This document shows, in pieces, positions 52,801-60,970 of a stretch of 64,000 nt of DNA; positions within the stretch are counted from its first letter, which is position 1, and each line of letters opens with the position of its first letter. The stretch spans positions 434,001 to 498,000 of the forward strand of contig NZ_WJIE01000004.1 of the NCBI RefSeq assembly GCF_009649845.1. The letters run 5' to 3'. Below the pieces are notes generated by a model, which was not told the origin of the DNA, did no database searches, and saw nothing but the letters and a program-made list of their open reading frames with translations. Origin of the DNA: Polyangium spumosum. GTDB lineage: Bacteria; Myxococcota_A; Polyangia; Polyangiales; Polyangiaceae. Both the position numbers and the translations under genes were made by a program.

Positions 52801-55371
52801 CGCCTCGTAGGCGGCGTCGACCGCCGCGGGGCTCGGGTGCGCGGGCAGGCGCAGGCCGAAGAGCGCGAGGCTCGCGAGGCCGCTCTGGGCCGCCTCGGCG
52901 TACCGAGCCTGCGTGATGTGCAGGTCCGTGAGCACGCGGTGGACGGCGGCGCGCTGGAAGCGCGAGCGCGCGCGGCCGAGCAGCGCGCCGAGCAGCGCCT
53001 CGGCCTCCGCCGGGCGCCCGGCGAGGAAGCGGCACTCCGCGCGGCCGAGCTCGAGCGACCACATGAGGTCGTGGCGGCTCTCCCAGGCGTCCGAGGAGAG
53101 GAGGGCGATGCCCGCCGCATAATAATCGGCGGCGGCGGCATAAGCCGTCGCCCCGTGCGCCTTGCGCGCCGCCGCGAGGTCGATCTCGGCGGCCGTCTCG
53201 CGCTCGCGACGGTCGACGATACGCTCGGCGCCCAGGTTGAAATGGTTCGCCAGATCGAATACGTGCTCCTCCGGCGAACCCGCCTCCCGGAGCAGGTGCC
53301 GGCCGATTTGCAGGTGGATGTCGCCCCGTCGCTCCGGGGGGACGAGGGCATAAGCGGCCTGTTGCACCCGGTCGTGGGTGAATGAAACGAGATCGCCGCG
53401 CCGCACGAGCAGCCCGGCCTCGAGCGGCTCCCAGAGCAGGCGCTGGAGGGCCTCCTCCGTGAGGCCCGTGATCGCCACGAGGGTGCGCATGTCGACCTGA
53501 TGACCGGCGCAGGCCGAGAGCATCAGGACCTCGCGCGCGGCGGACGAGAGCCGCATGAGCTTCGCTGCCATCAGATCGGCGACGTTGTCCGTGTATCCCT
53601 TCTCGTGGATCCGGTCCGTGTCCCAGCGAAAGGCCCGCGCGGAAGCGTCGAATCGGAGCAGGTCCTCGTGATACAGCGCGGTGAGGAACTGGTTGACGAA
53701 GAAGGGATTGCCGGCCGTCTTCTCGTGGATGAGCCTCGCGAGCGGGGCGACGGCCGCGCGGCTCGCGTGCAGCGTGTCGACGAGCAGGGTCTCGAGCTCT
53801 CGGACGTCGAGCGGGCCGAGGTGGATCGTCTGCACCACGGCGTCGGCTTCGGCGAGCGCGCGCAGCATCCCCGCGAGCGGGTGGGACGCGTCGACCTCGT
53901 TGTCGCGATAGGCGCCGACGAGCAACAGGTGCCGCGTGTCGGGGTGGAGCATGAGGTGCTCGATGAGCTCTCGGCTGGCCGTGTCCACCCATTGCAGGTC
54001 GTCCAGGAAGAGGACGAGGGGCTTCTCCGGCGCGCTGAAGAGCGAGAGCAGCTTCCACAGGACCCGGCGAAAGCGGCCTTGCGCCTCGGTCGGGGGCAAC
54101 GCCGGTACGGCCGGCTGTTCACCCACGATGAGCGAGAGGCGCGGCACGAATTCGGTCATCAGGCGAGCGTTCGGGCCGAGGCTGTCGAGGATACGCACGC
54201 GCCACGCCTCGATGTGCTCCTCCGGCGCGCCGAGCAGCTTCTGGACGAGCTCCGCGAGCGCCTGGGAAAAAATGGCGTACGGCCGCTCGCGCATGACCAG
54301 ATCGAATTTTCCTGCGGCGAAGGCGCAATCTCGCTGCATCACGGACCAGCGCAGCTCCCCCATGAGCGTCGATTTTCCGATCCCGGAGAAGCCGCTGAGG
54401 AGGACGAGCGCGGGCCGGCCATCCCGGGCGACGCGCTCGAACGCCTCGTGCAGCGCGGCGAGGTCCGCGTCCCGGCCATAAAGCCGCTTCGTGAGCTGCA
54501 GGCGCTCCGGGACGTCTTGCTCGCCGAGGGGGAAGGGCTCGATATGCGTCGCCTGCCGCCATTGCGCGAGGCAACGCAGGAGGTCGGCCTCGAGCCCCCG
54601 GGCGCTCTGATAACGATCCTCCGGCTCCTTGGCGAGGAGCTTCAGGACGATGTCGGAGACGATCGAGGGAATCGCGGGGAGCCGGGCCGCGGGGGCGCTC
54701 GGTCGCTGGGCCACGTGGCAGTGGATCCACTCGACGGGATCACGCGCCGAGAATGGCAACGACCCGACGAGCATCTCGTAGAAGATGACGCCCAGCGAAT
54801 AAAGATCCGCGCGGCCGTCGACGCGGGCGGCGCGCACGAGCTGTTCGGGCGACGTGTAGGGCAGGGCGCTCGCGATCCCGTGGGCCTCCTCGAGCGGGGC
54901 CTCGTCGTGGCGCAGGACGAAAGCGCGGCTGAAGTCGCCGATCTTCACGCCGCCCTCGTCGTGGAGGACGAAGACACACGCGGGCCTGAGGCTCCGGTGC
55001 ACGACGTCCTGCGCGTGCAGCTCCGACAGGGCGGAGGTTATCTGCGCCGCGAGCGACAGGAAGCGACCTACCGGCATGGGCTCGCCGAGGAGCTGCGCCA
55101 GGGGGACGCCCTCCACATCCTCCAGCACGAGCACGGGGCGCGGGGACGACGTGTCGAGGGCGCAGGCCCGGATGGGCGCCGGGGGGCTCAGGCCGCGGGA
55201 AATCTCGTATTCGCGCTGCAGCCGGGCGTATTCGTCATTCGTGGGGCGGTCGCCGCGGAGGAGTTTGAGGAGCACCGGCCGTCCATCGTCTCGCCGATGT
55301 GCCCGGTACAGGACCGTCCGGCCGTCGTCGACGAGCAGCTCGTCCGTAGAATAGCCGGCGATCTCGAGCAC
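49867..55371 (-). CDS. Giant kinase-like/ATPase/GAF/PAS/histidine kinase hybrid
   Basis: 1834 residues. Order: Ser/Thr kinase-like domain (about 10-265), AAA ATPase (about 290-560; LLSGFSGIGKSTLM Walker A, LVLFLDDLQWVD Walker B), long helical TPR-like region (about 640-1250), GAF (about 1330-1470), PAS (about 1505-1620), histidine kinase (ASHELRTPLTSLQ, LTNAMKFGAG, VTDHGIGIEP). In the kinase-like part the catalytic loop reads HRSLRP instead of HRDLKP and the metal loop GDFSRAF, so phosphotransfer there is doubtful. Such hybrids occur in myxobacteria and cyanobacteria. No response regulator is fused or adjacent. Confidence 0.9.
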   Translation of the reverse strand: MLEIAGYSTDELLVDDGRTVLYRAHRRDDGRPVLLKLLRGDRPTNDEYARLQREYEISRGLSPPAPIRACALDTSSPRPVLVLEDVEGVPLAQLLGEPMPVGRFLSLAAQITSALSELHAQDVVHRSLRPACVFVLHDEGGVKIGDFSRAFVLRHDEAPLEEAHGIASALPYTSPEQLVRAARVDGRADLYSLGVIFYEMLVGSLPFSARDPVEWIHCHVAQRPSAPAARLPAIPSIVSDIVLKLLAKEPEDRYQSARGLEADLLRCLAQWRQATHIEPFPLGEQDVPERLQLTKRLYGRDADLAALHEAFERVARDGRPALVLLSGFSGIGKSTLMGELRWSVMQRDCAFAAGKFDLVMRERPYAIFSQALAELVQKLLGAPEEHIEAWRVRILDSLGPNARLMTEFVPRLSLIVGEQPAVPALPPTEAQGRFRRVLWKLLSLFSAPEKPLVLFLDDLQWVDTASRELIEHLMLHPDTRHLLLVGAYRDNEVDASHPLAGMLRALAEADAVVQTIHLGPLDVRELETLLVDTLHASRAAVAPLARLIHEKTAGNPFFVNQFLTALYHEDLLRFDASARAFRWDTDRIHEKGYTDNVADLMAAKLMRLSSAAREVLMLSACAGHQVDMRTLVAITGLTEEALQRLLWEPLEAGLLVRRGDLVSFTHDRVQQAAYALVPPERRGDIHLQIGRHLLREAGSPEEHVFDLANHFNLGAERIVDRRERETAAEIDLAAARKAHGATAYAAAADYYAAGIALLSSDAWESRHDLMWSLELGRAECRFLAGRPAEAEALLGALLGRARSRFQRAAVHRVLTDLHITQARYAEAAQSGLASLALFGLRLPAHPSPAAVDAAYEAVLVELGERPIESLLDEPPMVDPDACAALDVMSSLIAPAYLTDENLLCLLACQMALVTLRNGIAPASAHGYACFGMVLGPRFGRYEEGYRFGHLACELSEREENLASRPKVINYFANHTDPWTHHVRQGIRLTEQGLDAALRLGNLTYTCYLSFQLLVFRWAASDPLEEILADSERRLAYVRNAKFGYMIDGIAGIRLAIRRLHDPRAPDLDPSLSAQALEKRLDAPFQGAMRSLYYMLKAESLLFAGDMEGASIAAAVAKADLWTARSHLFVSSYPFVRAVSLAASAEAGAPDAVLREIAEHRRLLAAWAARCPDNFAHKASLVDAELARLEGRHEQAMALYEQAVKEARRHGFLQYEALANELAGRYYLARGYVTIGCAYLHEARDGHRRWGAHEKVRQLDASFPALDKRPSGDDADAVRGTDVQLDTLTVVKATQAISQEIVLPRLLSTLTRLVIEHAGAQRGTLVLAKGEGSSVVATAEAGQEQVTLVTSAEERSLEALPMSILHYVRRTRDRVLLGDASAPSPFATDPYILRFRPRSVYCAPIIRKDTLVGLAYLENNLTPRAFTQDKLTVLDFLFSQAAISLENAKLYAELEQENAERTRAEAKVRKSQQQLQAIIDNTSAVVFIKDLEGRYILINRPFEELWQRSKTEILGKTDAQVSGVPHEVDSYRRNDRIVLESGKAMQLEETAFHDGTLHTFLVIKFPVYDATGQAYGVCGIGTDITERKRGENALREAVRLRDEFLSVASHELRTPLTSLQLATQRLQRLAGKETLAPEAVRELATVSARQVKRLDQLVDALLDVSRLQMGELSLRFEPVDLALVARDVLDGLAADLTRAGCPVQTNIHGPVVGSWDRLRLEQVLTNLLTNAMKFGAGKPIEVAVSEDDGQATLVVTDHGIGIEPAAQERIFRRFERAVPVEHYGGLGLGLYIAHQIVSSHGGTIEVESRPGDGATFTVRLPLAPAPTPTAGGLTA

Positions 55372-55531
55372 TGGTCAAACCCCGCGTGTTTCCGCGCCGC
55401 ACCGCGCCATCCCGAGGTGGTCGTGGCGCACTCCGTGGGGGATAGCAACACACGGGCCATTGCCCCTCCCGCGTGCTGCGGCGTGGTGGCGCCGCGCGAG
55501 GCGGCGGGCCCTCGGCTGCTTTGCCGTCTCC

Positions 55532-55972
55532 TCAGCGGAACCGGAGCGACGGCGGGGGGCTGTCGTGCTCGTCGTCGAGGAACCACTCGATCCACGGCAT
55601 GGCGGCCTGCTCGGAGGCGAAGAGCTTCGTGGGCACGGCGGGCTTCGAGACCGTGATCACGAAGTTGCCGATCATGTTGCTGACGGGCGAATTGCCCGTG
55701 ATGACCGCGACGCATTTGCAGACGGCCGGGACGTCGGGGCTCACCCAGAACTTGCGGACCGCGTGATCCGCGCCGCGCAGGCCCCGCTCGTCCACGAGCA
55801 GGGGGCGCGGCAGACCACCCGCGAGCTTCTTGGCCGCCTCGAAATCCTCCTCGGCGTCCTGCAACGTGTACTCCGCGCCGTCCTTCGTCACCTTTTTGAC
55901 GAACCCGCGGGGATCGTACGTCAGCACGGCCCCTCGTGTCTCAATCTCGACCGGAACGTCGCTCGAAACCAT
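55532..55972 (-). CDS. STAS/SpoIIAA-like small protein
   Basis: 146 residues, start overlapping the stop of the PAS-STAS gene (TAATG). Strands and helices alternate as in the SpoIIAA/STAS-SEC14 fold: AVLTYDPRGFVKKVT, RPLLVDERGLRG, CVAVITGNSPVSNMIG, FASEQAAMPWIEWFL. No phosphorylatable Ser is obvious in the helix-1 position. It is probably a partner of the upstream RsbR-like protein. Confidence 0.72.
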   Translation of the reverse strand: MVSSDVPVEIETRGAVLTYDPRGFVKKVTKDGAEYTLQDAEEDFEAAKKLAGGLPRPLLVDERGLRGADHAVRKFWVSPDVPAVCKCVAVITGNSPVSNMIGNFVITVSKPAVPTKLFASEQAAMPWIEWFLDDEHDSPPPSLRFR

Positions 55973-57129
55973 TATGAACTTCTCCTGGGAGCCTCGGCCT
56001 TCTGTGCCTTGCGGTTCATCGAGAGCGCGATCCCGCTCTTCAGCGTGCTGCACGTCCTGACACCGGGCAAATCGAGCCCCATGTCGACGAGGGTCTTCGC
56101 CACCTCGGCGCGTAGTCCCGTCAGGACCACCTCCACGCCGAGCATCCGCGCCGCGTGGGCCGCGCGGACGAGGGCGCCCGCCACCTCCGCGTCGACCACC
56201 GGCACCGCGGTGATGTCGAGGATCGCGACGCGTGGCTTCATCGTCGAGACCCCTCGCAGGAGCGACTCGATCACCTGATCCGCGCGCTCCTGATCCAGCG
56301 TGCCCACGAGCGGCATGACCACGATCTCGTCGGTGATCGGGATGAGCGGCGTGCTCATCGTGCGGATGAGATCGTTCTTCGCGCGGATCGCCTCCTCGAG
56401 GCGCATGCGCTCTTCGTCGGCGCGTTTCCGATCCGTGATGTCCCGCAGCACGCACACGAAACCCTCGATGGTGCTGCCGTTCTGGAGCGGCGAGGTGGAC
56501 ACCGAGACCTCGAGCAGCGCGCCCGCCTTCGTGGCGCACTGCAGCTCGTGCCCGCGCAAGGAGAGGATCCGCGCGGGATCGAGGTCCTCCGCGAGGGGCG
56601 CGAAGAGCGCGCTCACCGACTTGCCGAGCAGCTCGCGGTCCGTGAAGCCGAGCAGCTCCGTCGTCGCGCGGTTCACGGTCTGGATGTCGCCGCTCGCGTC
56701 GGCCACGACGAGCGCGTCCGCCATCGAGGCGAAGACGCTGTCGAGGTACGTCCTCGAGACCGTGGAGCTCTGCAGCTCCTCGCGCAGCATGTTCAGCCCC
56801 GCCGCGATGCCGTCGAGCTTGTCGTTCGCCGGGCTGATGTTGGCGCGCGCGTCGAAGTTCAGCGCCGCGAGCTGCACGACCACGTTCGTCAGCGTGGCGA
56901 TGCGCTCGTCCTCGACCTTGCGCTCCGCGAGGACCTTGCTGCCGAGGGCCTCGATCTCGCGGAGGATCTCGCCGATGAGGCCGCTCCGCTCGCGGCTCGG
57001 GAAGACGAGGTCACCGGCGCGCAGGCGCCGGAGCATGGTCACGGCCTCGCGTAGACCGGCGTCGCTCGGCGGCCCTGCGCTTGGGGGCGGCCAGTCTCGT
57101 CGTCCGTCGTCGCGATCGTCTGTTCCCAT
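55972..57129 (-). CDS. PAS-STAS signalling protein (RsbR-like)
   Basis: 385 residues. N-terminal helices (about 25-130), PAS (about 130-245; MADALVVADASGDIQTVN), and STAS (about 275-375; VVMPLVGTLDQERADQVIE, AILDITAVPVVDAEVA, GVEVVLTGLRAEVAKTLVDMG). This is the RsbR co-antagonist layout of stressosomes, where STAS Thr/Ser are phosphorylated by RsbT. TAVPVVD carries a Thr at the usual site. No RsbT-like kinase is in the window; the small STAS-like partner follows. Confidence 0.85.
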   Translation of the reverse strand: MGTDDRDDGRRDWPPPSAGPPSDAGLREAVTMLRRLRAGDLVFPSRERSGLIGEILREIEALGSKVLAERKVEDERIATLTNVVVQLAALNFDARANISPANDKLDGIAAGLNMLREELQSSTVSRTYLDSVFASMADALVVADASGDIQTVNRATTELLGFTDRELLGKSVSALFAPLAEDLDPARILSLRGHELQCATKAGALLEVSVSTSPLQNGSTIEGFVCVLRDITDRKRADEERMRLEEAIRAKNDLIRTMSTPLIPITDEIVVMPLVGTLDQERADQVIESLLRGVSTMKPRVAILDITAVPVVDAEVAGALVRAAHAARMLGVEVVLTGLRAEVAKTLVDMGLDLPGVRTCSTLKSGIALSMNRKAQKAEAPRRSS

Positions 57130-57218
57130 CCGTGTCTACTGGGGACCGAGTTGCCCGACGCGGGAGCATATACCGACACCGGCGCCCTTGGCTAGCCGAC
57201 CTCGTCCGGGCGCATCGA

Positions 57219-57767
57219 TCAACTGAAACGCGCGGCAAACGCGGGCAGCGAGAGCACCTCGCCGAGGAACGGGCGCTCCATGTCCACGAAGGACATCAGG
57301 TTCGACGGGGCGTTCGGGTCACCAATCACAGGCCAAGGTGGCGGGGGCGCGCGGAAGGATCCGTCCGGCAAGCGCATGTGCGAGCGGTCCGAGGTGAAGG
57401 TCTCGACGAAGAGATCGGCCGGGACGACGCGGAACGAGGGCAAGAAGCGCGGCTCGACGCCGGGGTGGAAGCTCGCGCGGAGCCAGTCGATCGCGGGCAG
57501 GGGCGCGCCGAGGGTGCAGTCGACGTCCCAGATCTCGGCCGGATCCCAGGCGAGCAGGACGACGTGATAATCCCAGACGACGGGTTTGCCCCGACCGGCC
57601 TTCTGCGACCCCATGGGGCAGGCGCGCTCGGCATTCGAGACGAACACCACGTCGCGCCGCCGCGCCGCGAGCGCGGGCTCCTGGCAGAGGTGCCAGACGT
57701 TTTCTTCGCAATAAAAGGGCTGACGCCGGAGGCGCGGGGCGCTCATTTTGGTGTTGGCGGGCTGCAT
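57219..57767 (-). CDS. Protein N-terminal glutamine amidohydrolase (NTAQ1-like)
   Basis: 182 residues from ATG 57767 (an ATG 21 bases inside is possible). FYCEENVWHLC carries the catalytic Cys, VVWDYHVVLL the His, and IWDVDCTLG the Asp of NTAQ1 enzymes. Those deamidate N-terminal Gln to Glu, which in eukaryotes leads to arginylation and N-degron decay. Bacterial homologues exist with unclear roles; here N-terminal Gln could become a Glu recognised by the bacterial Leu-transferase (Bpt) route. Ends FAARF. Confidence 0.88.
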   Translation of the reverse strand: MQPANTKMSAPRLRRQPFYCEENVWHLCQEPALAARRRDVVFVSNAERACPMGSQKAGRGKPVVWDYHVVLLAWDPAEIWDVDCTLGAPLPAIDWLRASFHPGVEPRFLPSFRVVPADLFVETFTSDRSHMRLPDGSFRAPPPPWPVIGDPNAPSNLMSFVDMERPFLGEVLSLPAFAARFS

Positions 57768-57932
57768 TTCATCAGCCGTCGCGGCCCTCCATGGTGGGGC
57801 TTGTCTCAAAAGCGTCCTTCGGAGGTGGTGGACCGTACCTGGGCGCGGTCGCGCGTGTCAAGCGGGTCGTAACGACGGCGCGCGGCGGGTGGCGCGCGTG
57901 TGCAAATCGAGCGAGCGCGGTTGCGGGGAGGG

Positions 57933-58255
57933 TGTTGCGTCGACGCAAGAGGGGTCAGCACATGGACATGGAGCGTCTTGCACCGGTTCGAGGCAGGTCC
58001 CGCGGCGTGTGGGGAGTGTCTTGAACCGGTTCGAGGCAGGTCCCACAGCGTGTTTGAGGTGACTTGCGTCGGTTCGAGGCACCTCCAACAGAGTGTTTGA
58101 GGTGTCTTGCGTCGGTTCGAGGCACCTCCAACAGAGTGTTTGAGGTGTCTTGCGTCGGTGCAAGAGGGGTCCCACAGGGCGTGGGGGTCGATTTGCACCG
58201 GTTCGAGACACGTCGTGCAGGATCCAGGAGGCTTCTTGCGTCCCCGCGAGCGGTC
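57933..58255. repeat. 43-bp tandem repeats carrying palindromes
   Basis: Seven units start at 57933, 57976, 58019, 58062, 58105, 58148 and 58191, each exactly 43 bp, plus a partial eighth at 58234. The units at 58062 and 58105 are nearly identical. Each opens with a 16-bp near-palindrome (CTTGAACCGGTTCGAG type), changed on both sides in some units (CTTGCGTCGGTGCAAG), and holds a second dyad (CACCTC/GAGGTG or CCCAC/GTGGG). Not coding, since 43 is not a multiple of three. It may be a binding array or RNA element. Confidence 0.85.
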
Positions 58256-58336
58256 TTGACAACGTTTCCGCGGCCCGTTCGCATGGACGCATGCGGCGGG
58301 GAGCGAGGTTGGTGAGGGGCGTCGCGTGGGTGCGCT

Positions 58337-58549
58337 CTACGCCCCGAGCGCGCGCGCATGCGTGATGACGTCGTCGACCTCCCAGTGATCGTCCGCGTGG
58401 GCGCCGTCGTGGAGCGCGCGGATGCGCCCCTCCGCGTCGAGGAGGAAGTCCGCGGGCAGGCCATTCTTGCCGCCGCCCCCGGCGAGCGGGTTCCCCGACG
58501 CCGTCGCGAGGCCCTTCATCGCCGAGAGCATCGCGCGCGGGTGGGCCAT
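58337..58549 (-). pseudogene. Peroxiredoxin-like gene fragment
   Basis: The 70-codon reading frame encodes the C-terminal part of an AhpC/TSA-like redoxin: GNPLAGGGGKNGLPADFLLDAEGRI and a C-terminal HWEVDDVITHAR helix (motifs shown in part). The thioredoxin core with the catalytic Cys is missing. Upstream it runs into a LysR fragment on the other strand at about 58535-58550, so a deletion or rearrangement has removed the rest. Confidence 0.7.
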
Positions 58550-59016
58550 GGCGCGCGCCTCGTGCCCACGGCCCGCGCCGCCGCGCTGGCCCCGCGCCTC
58601 AGCGAGGCCCTGCGGCAGCTCGAAGCGGCCGTCGCTCCCCCGCAGGCCTTCGATCCAAAGGCGTCGACGTCGACGCTGTCCACGTCGGCAACGACAGGAG
58701 CAACGTGGTCGCCGAGGCCCTGCGGAGGCGGAAGCTCGCGCGGCGCGTGGCCCTCGAGGTCCCCTCGTTCCTCGCGGGCCTGCACGTCGTCGCGGCCTCC
58801 GACCTCCTCATGAACGTGCCCGTTCCCCTCGTGAACGACGTCGCCGCCGCCCTCGACCTCGTGGTGCGCCCCGCGCCTTTGCCGCTGCCGTCCGTCCCCT
58901 TCGCGCTGCTCTGGCACGATCGTTTTCAGCACGACGAGGCCCACCGCTGGGCGAGGGACGTCGTCGCCGCCGCCGTCGATCCGCGGTTCTCGCGCCCCCC
59001 CGTCGCCGCCCGTTAA
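58535..59016 (+). pseudogene. LysR-type regulator pseudogene
   Basis: One frame gives GHGARLVPTARAAALAPRL and QLEAAVAPPQAFDP, the end of a LysR DNA-binding domain and linker. After about 58700, in another frame, VALEVPSFLAGLHVVAASDLL to ALLWHDRFQHDEAHRWARD is the C-terminal effector-domain end (shown in part). The N-terminal helix-turn-helix and the central part are missing, and the frame is shifted. The stop is TAA 59014-59016, overlapping the stop of the next minus-strand gene. Confidence 0.75.
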
Positions 59017-60824
59017 CGACCGCGGCGCCGCGAGCCCCGGAGCGCGGCGAGCGCGAGGAGGCCCAACGCCGCCGCCGCGCCGCCCGCGGGCGCCGATTGT
59101 CCCGGCACGGAGCAATCGCAGCTCGCGGCCTCGCCCACGCCGCCGTCGCCGCCGCCCGTCGCCGCGCCGCCCGCGCCGCCCCTGCCGCCTTCACCACCCT
59201 CGCCGCCCACGCCGCCCCCTTCGCCGCCCGCGCCGCCCGCGCCGCCCACGCCGCCGCCACCCGCGCCGCCCGCGCCGCCGCCGCCCGCGTATTGCACGAG
59301 CTTCGATTGCGAGAACGACTCGGTGACGAGGGGTTGGTTCGGGCAAACCTCGAAGCCATACCCCCATTTCGCCTTGAGGAAGAAGCCCGCGAGCGCCGGC
59401 GCGCCCTTCACCTCGAGCTCGAGCGTCACCGTCTTCGACTGCCCCGCCGGCAGATCACCAACCGGCACGCCGGCCGTGACCTTCGCCGCGTCCACGGGGT
59501 TCCCAGAGGCGTCCCCCGGCGTGCCGTCGACGGCGAAAGAGACGAGGCCGAGGCTCGCCTCGAGCGGGAGCGAAAAGTCGATCTGCTCGGCCGCGACGTC
59601 CCCGTTGTTCGCGAGGATCGCCGTGACCGTGAACGTGTCGCCGAGCGCGACCGAGGGCGGCGCGTCGATGACGCTGCTCGCCACGCCCTTGAAGTCGGGC
59701 GCATTCACGTCGATCGAGAACGCCGCGAGGATCGGGGCATACGAGTCACCCGTCGTCAGCGTGCGGATCACGGCCGAGCTCTGCCCATTCTGGAGCTGCC
59801 CGTCCTGCGAGCTCAGCGGCACCGTGGTCACGTCCCAGCCCTGACGGCCGCCGCTCACGTTCGTGCCGCCGATCGCGTCCTGGTTCCGGTCGCCGAAGCT
59901 GCCCTGCGTGTCGAGGTTGCCGTCCGCGTCGTTGATCTGCGAGCAGAAGAAATTGTCCGAGGGGTTGTTCGGGCCCGAGAGATTCACGAACGGCCCCGCC
60001 GCGGTGGGGGCAATGCGGAGCTGATCACCAACGAAGTTCGCGTCACCCTCGATGGCGCTCACGACGACGGTGCCCTCGACGAGGCCCGCAGGCGGCGCGC
60101 AGAAGCCGCTCACCGTGTAGTCCTGGGTCGTGTTCTCGTCGACGAACGATCCGCCGACGAACACGCTGAGGTTGCGCATGGGCACGCCCTCGTCGCGATA
60201 CGCGACGACGAGCGTCCAGCCCGCGGCGTTCAGGTTGTTGATCGAGCTCGCCTGCGTGGCCGGGACGCCCGAGACCTCGTACGTGCCCTTGCCAGCCTGC
60301 TTGACGAAATCGGTCACGTCCGCCGAGCGCATGTAATACCGGACCGCGAAGCCCGATTGCGCGGTCTCGTTCAGCGTGAGCGCCGTCGTCGGATCGGGCG
60401 CGACCATCATCGTCGAGCCATTCGCCGCGAGGGTCACGGCCGTGTCGAGCATCGACGTGACGTTCTCACCGCCATAGTCGTAGCTGCCGCCCCAGAGCAG
60501 CTCGGCGTAGAGCACCTCGGCCTCGGGGAGCGAGAGCACGGCGCTCGATCCATTCATCGTCCAGTCGGCCGTGGTGCCCATCGGCCAGGGGTTCGCCGCG
60601 TCGACGGGCTCGTCGACCGAATTGCCGAGGGAGATGAACGCGCCGATGGAGTCGCGATCGCCGGGGCCGTTCACGTTCGTGGCCTTGCTCAGGCCGAGCG
60701 TGTTGCCCGTGCCGGCGATTCCGCCGGGCACCGTCGCAGTGAAGCGGAGCTGTTGCGCCGCCGCGGTCGCAGGGGCGAGCGCAGCGCAGGCGAATGCAAG
60801 GAGGAGAGGTACACGAAGCTTCAT
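59013..60824 (-). CDS. Secreted protein with MYXO-CTERM-like sorting signal
   Basis: 603 residues. Sec signal at the N-terminus (LLLAFACAALAPATAAAQ). Beta-rich body, including a DUF11-like CARDB/Ig repeat near 385-500 (VALGDTFTVTAILANNGDV). A Gly/Ala linker of about 60 residues (GGAGGAGGAG) leads to the C-terminus: CDCSVPGQ, a hydrophobic helix (GGAAAALGLLALAAL) and RGSRRRGR. This Cys-Pro-Gly, helix and Arg cluster is the MYXO-CTERM pattern, processed by a myxosortase-type protease. Cell-surface location is expected. Confidence 0.85.
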   Translation of the reverse strand: MKLRVPLLLAFACAALAPATAAAQQLRFTATVPGGIAGTGNTLGLSKATNVNGPGDRDSIGAFISLGNSVDEPVDAANPWPMGTTADWTMNGSSAVLSLPEAEVLYAELLWGGSYDYGGENVTSMLDTAVTLAANGSTMMVAPDPTTALTLNETAQSGFAVRYYMRSADVTDFVKQAGKGTYEVSGVPATQASSINNLNAAGWTLVVAYRDEGVPMRNLSVFVGGSFVDENTTQDYTVSGFCAPPAGLVEGTVVVSAIEGDANFVGDQLRIAPTAAGPFVNLSGPNNPSDNFFCSQINDADGNLDTQGSFGDRNQDAIGGTNVSGGRQGWDVTTVPLSSQDGQLQNGQSSAVIRTLTTGDSYAPILAAFSIDVNAPDFKGVASSVIDAPPSVALGDTFTVTAILANNGDVAAEQIDFSLPLEASLGLVSFAVDGTPGDASGNPVDAAKVTAGVPVGDLPAGQSKTVTLELEVKGAPALAGFFLKAKWGYGFEVCPNQPLVTESFSQSKLVQYAGGGGAGGAGGGGVGGAGGAGGEGGGVGGEGGEGGRGGAGGAATGGGDGGVGEAASCDCSVPGQSAPAGGAAAALGLLALAALRGSRRRGR

Positions 60825-60970
60825 GAGAGCATGGCTAACCCGGGCGCGCGCGAGGGTCAAATCCTGTACACCGGAGGGCCGGGGCGTCAGCAGAAGCAGT
60901 CGCGCGGCTGTGTTGGTTGACACGTGGCTGGCACCCCGCTTGCCCGGCGAGGACGGAGCGAGGTATTGCT

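Noticed and set aside
57933-58255. CRISPR array
   Set aside because: The unit is a continuous 43-bp tandem repeat with no unique spacers and no cas genes nearby.
57976-58255. Degenerate tRNA T-arms (GGTTCGAG) in the 43-bp repeats
   Set aside because: No acceptor or anticodon stems surround them; the motif is explained by the palindrome.
57858-58292. 144-codon open frame across the 43-bp repeats
   Set aside because: The repeat length is not a multiple of three, so each unit is read in a different frame; the product has no consistent repeat.
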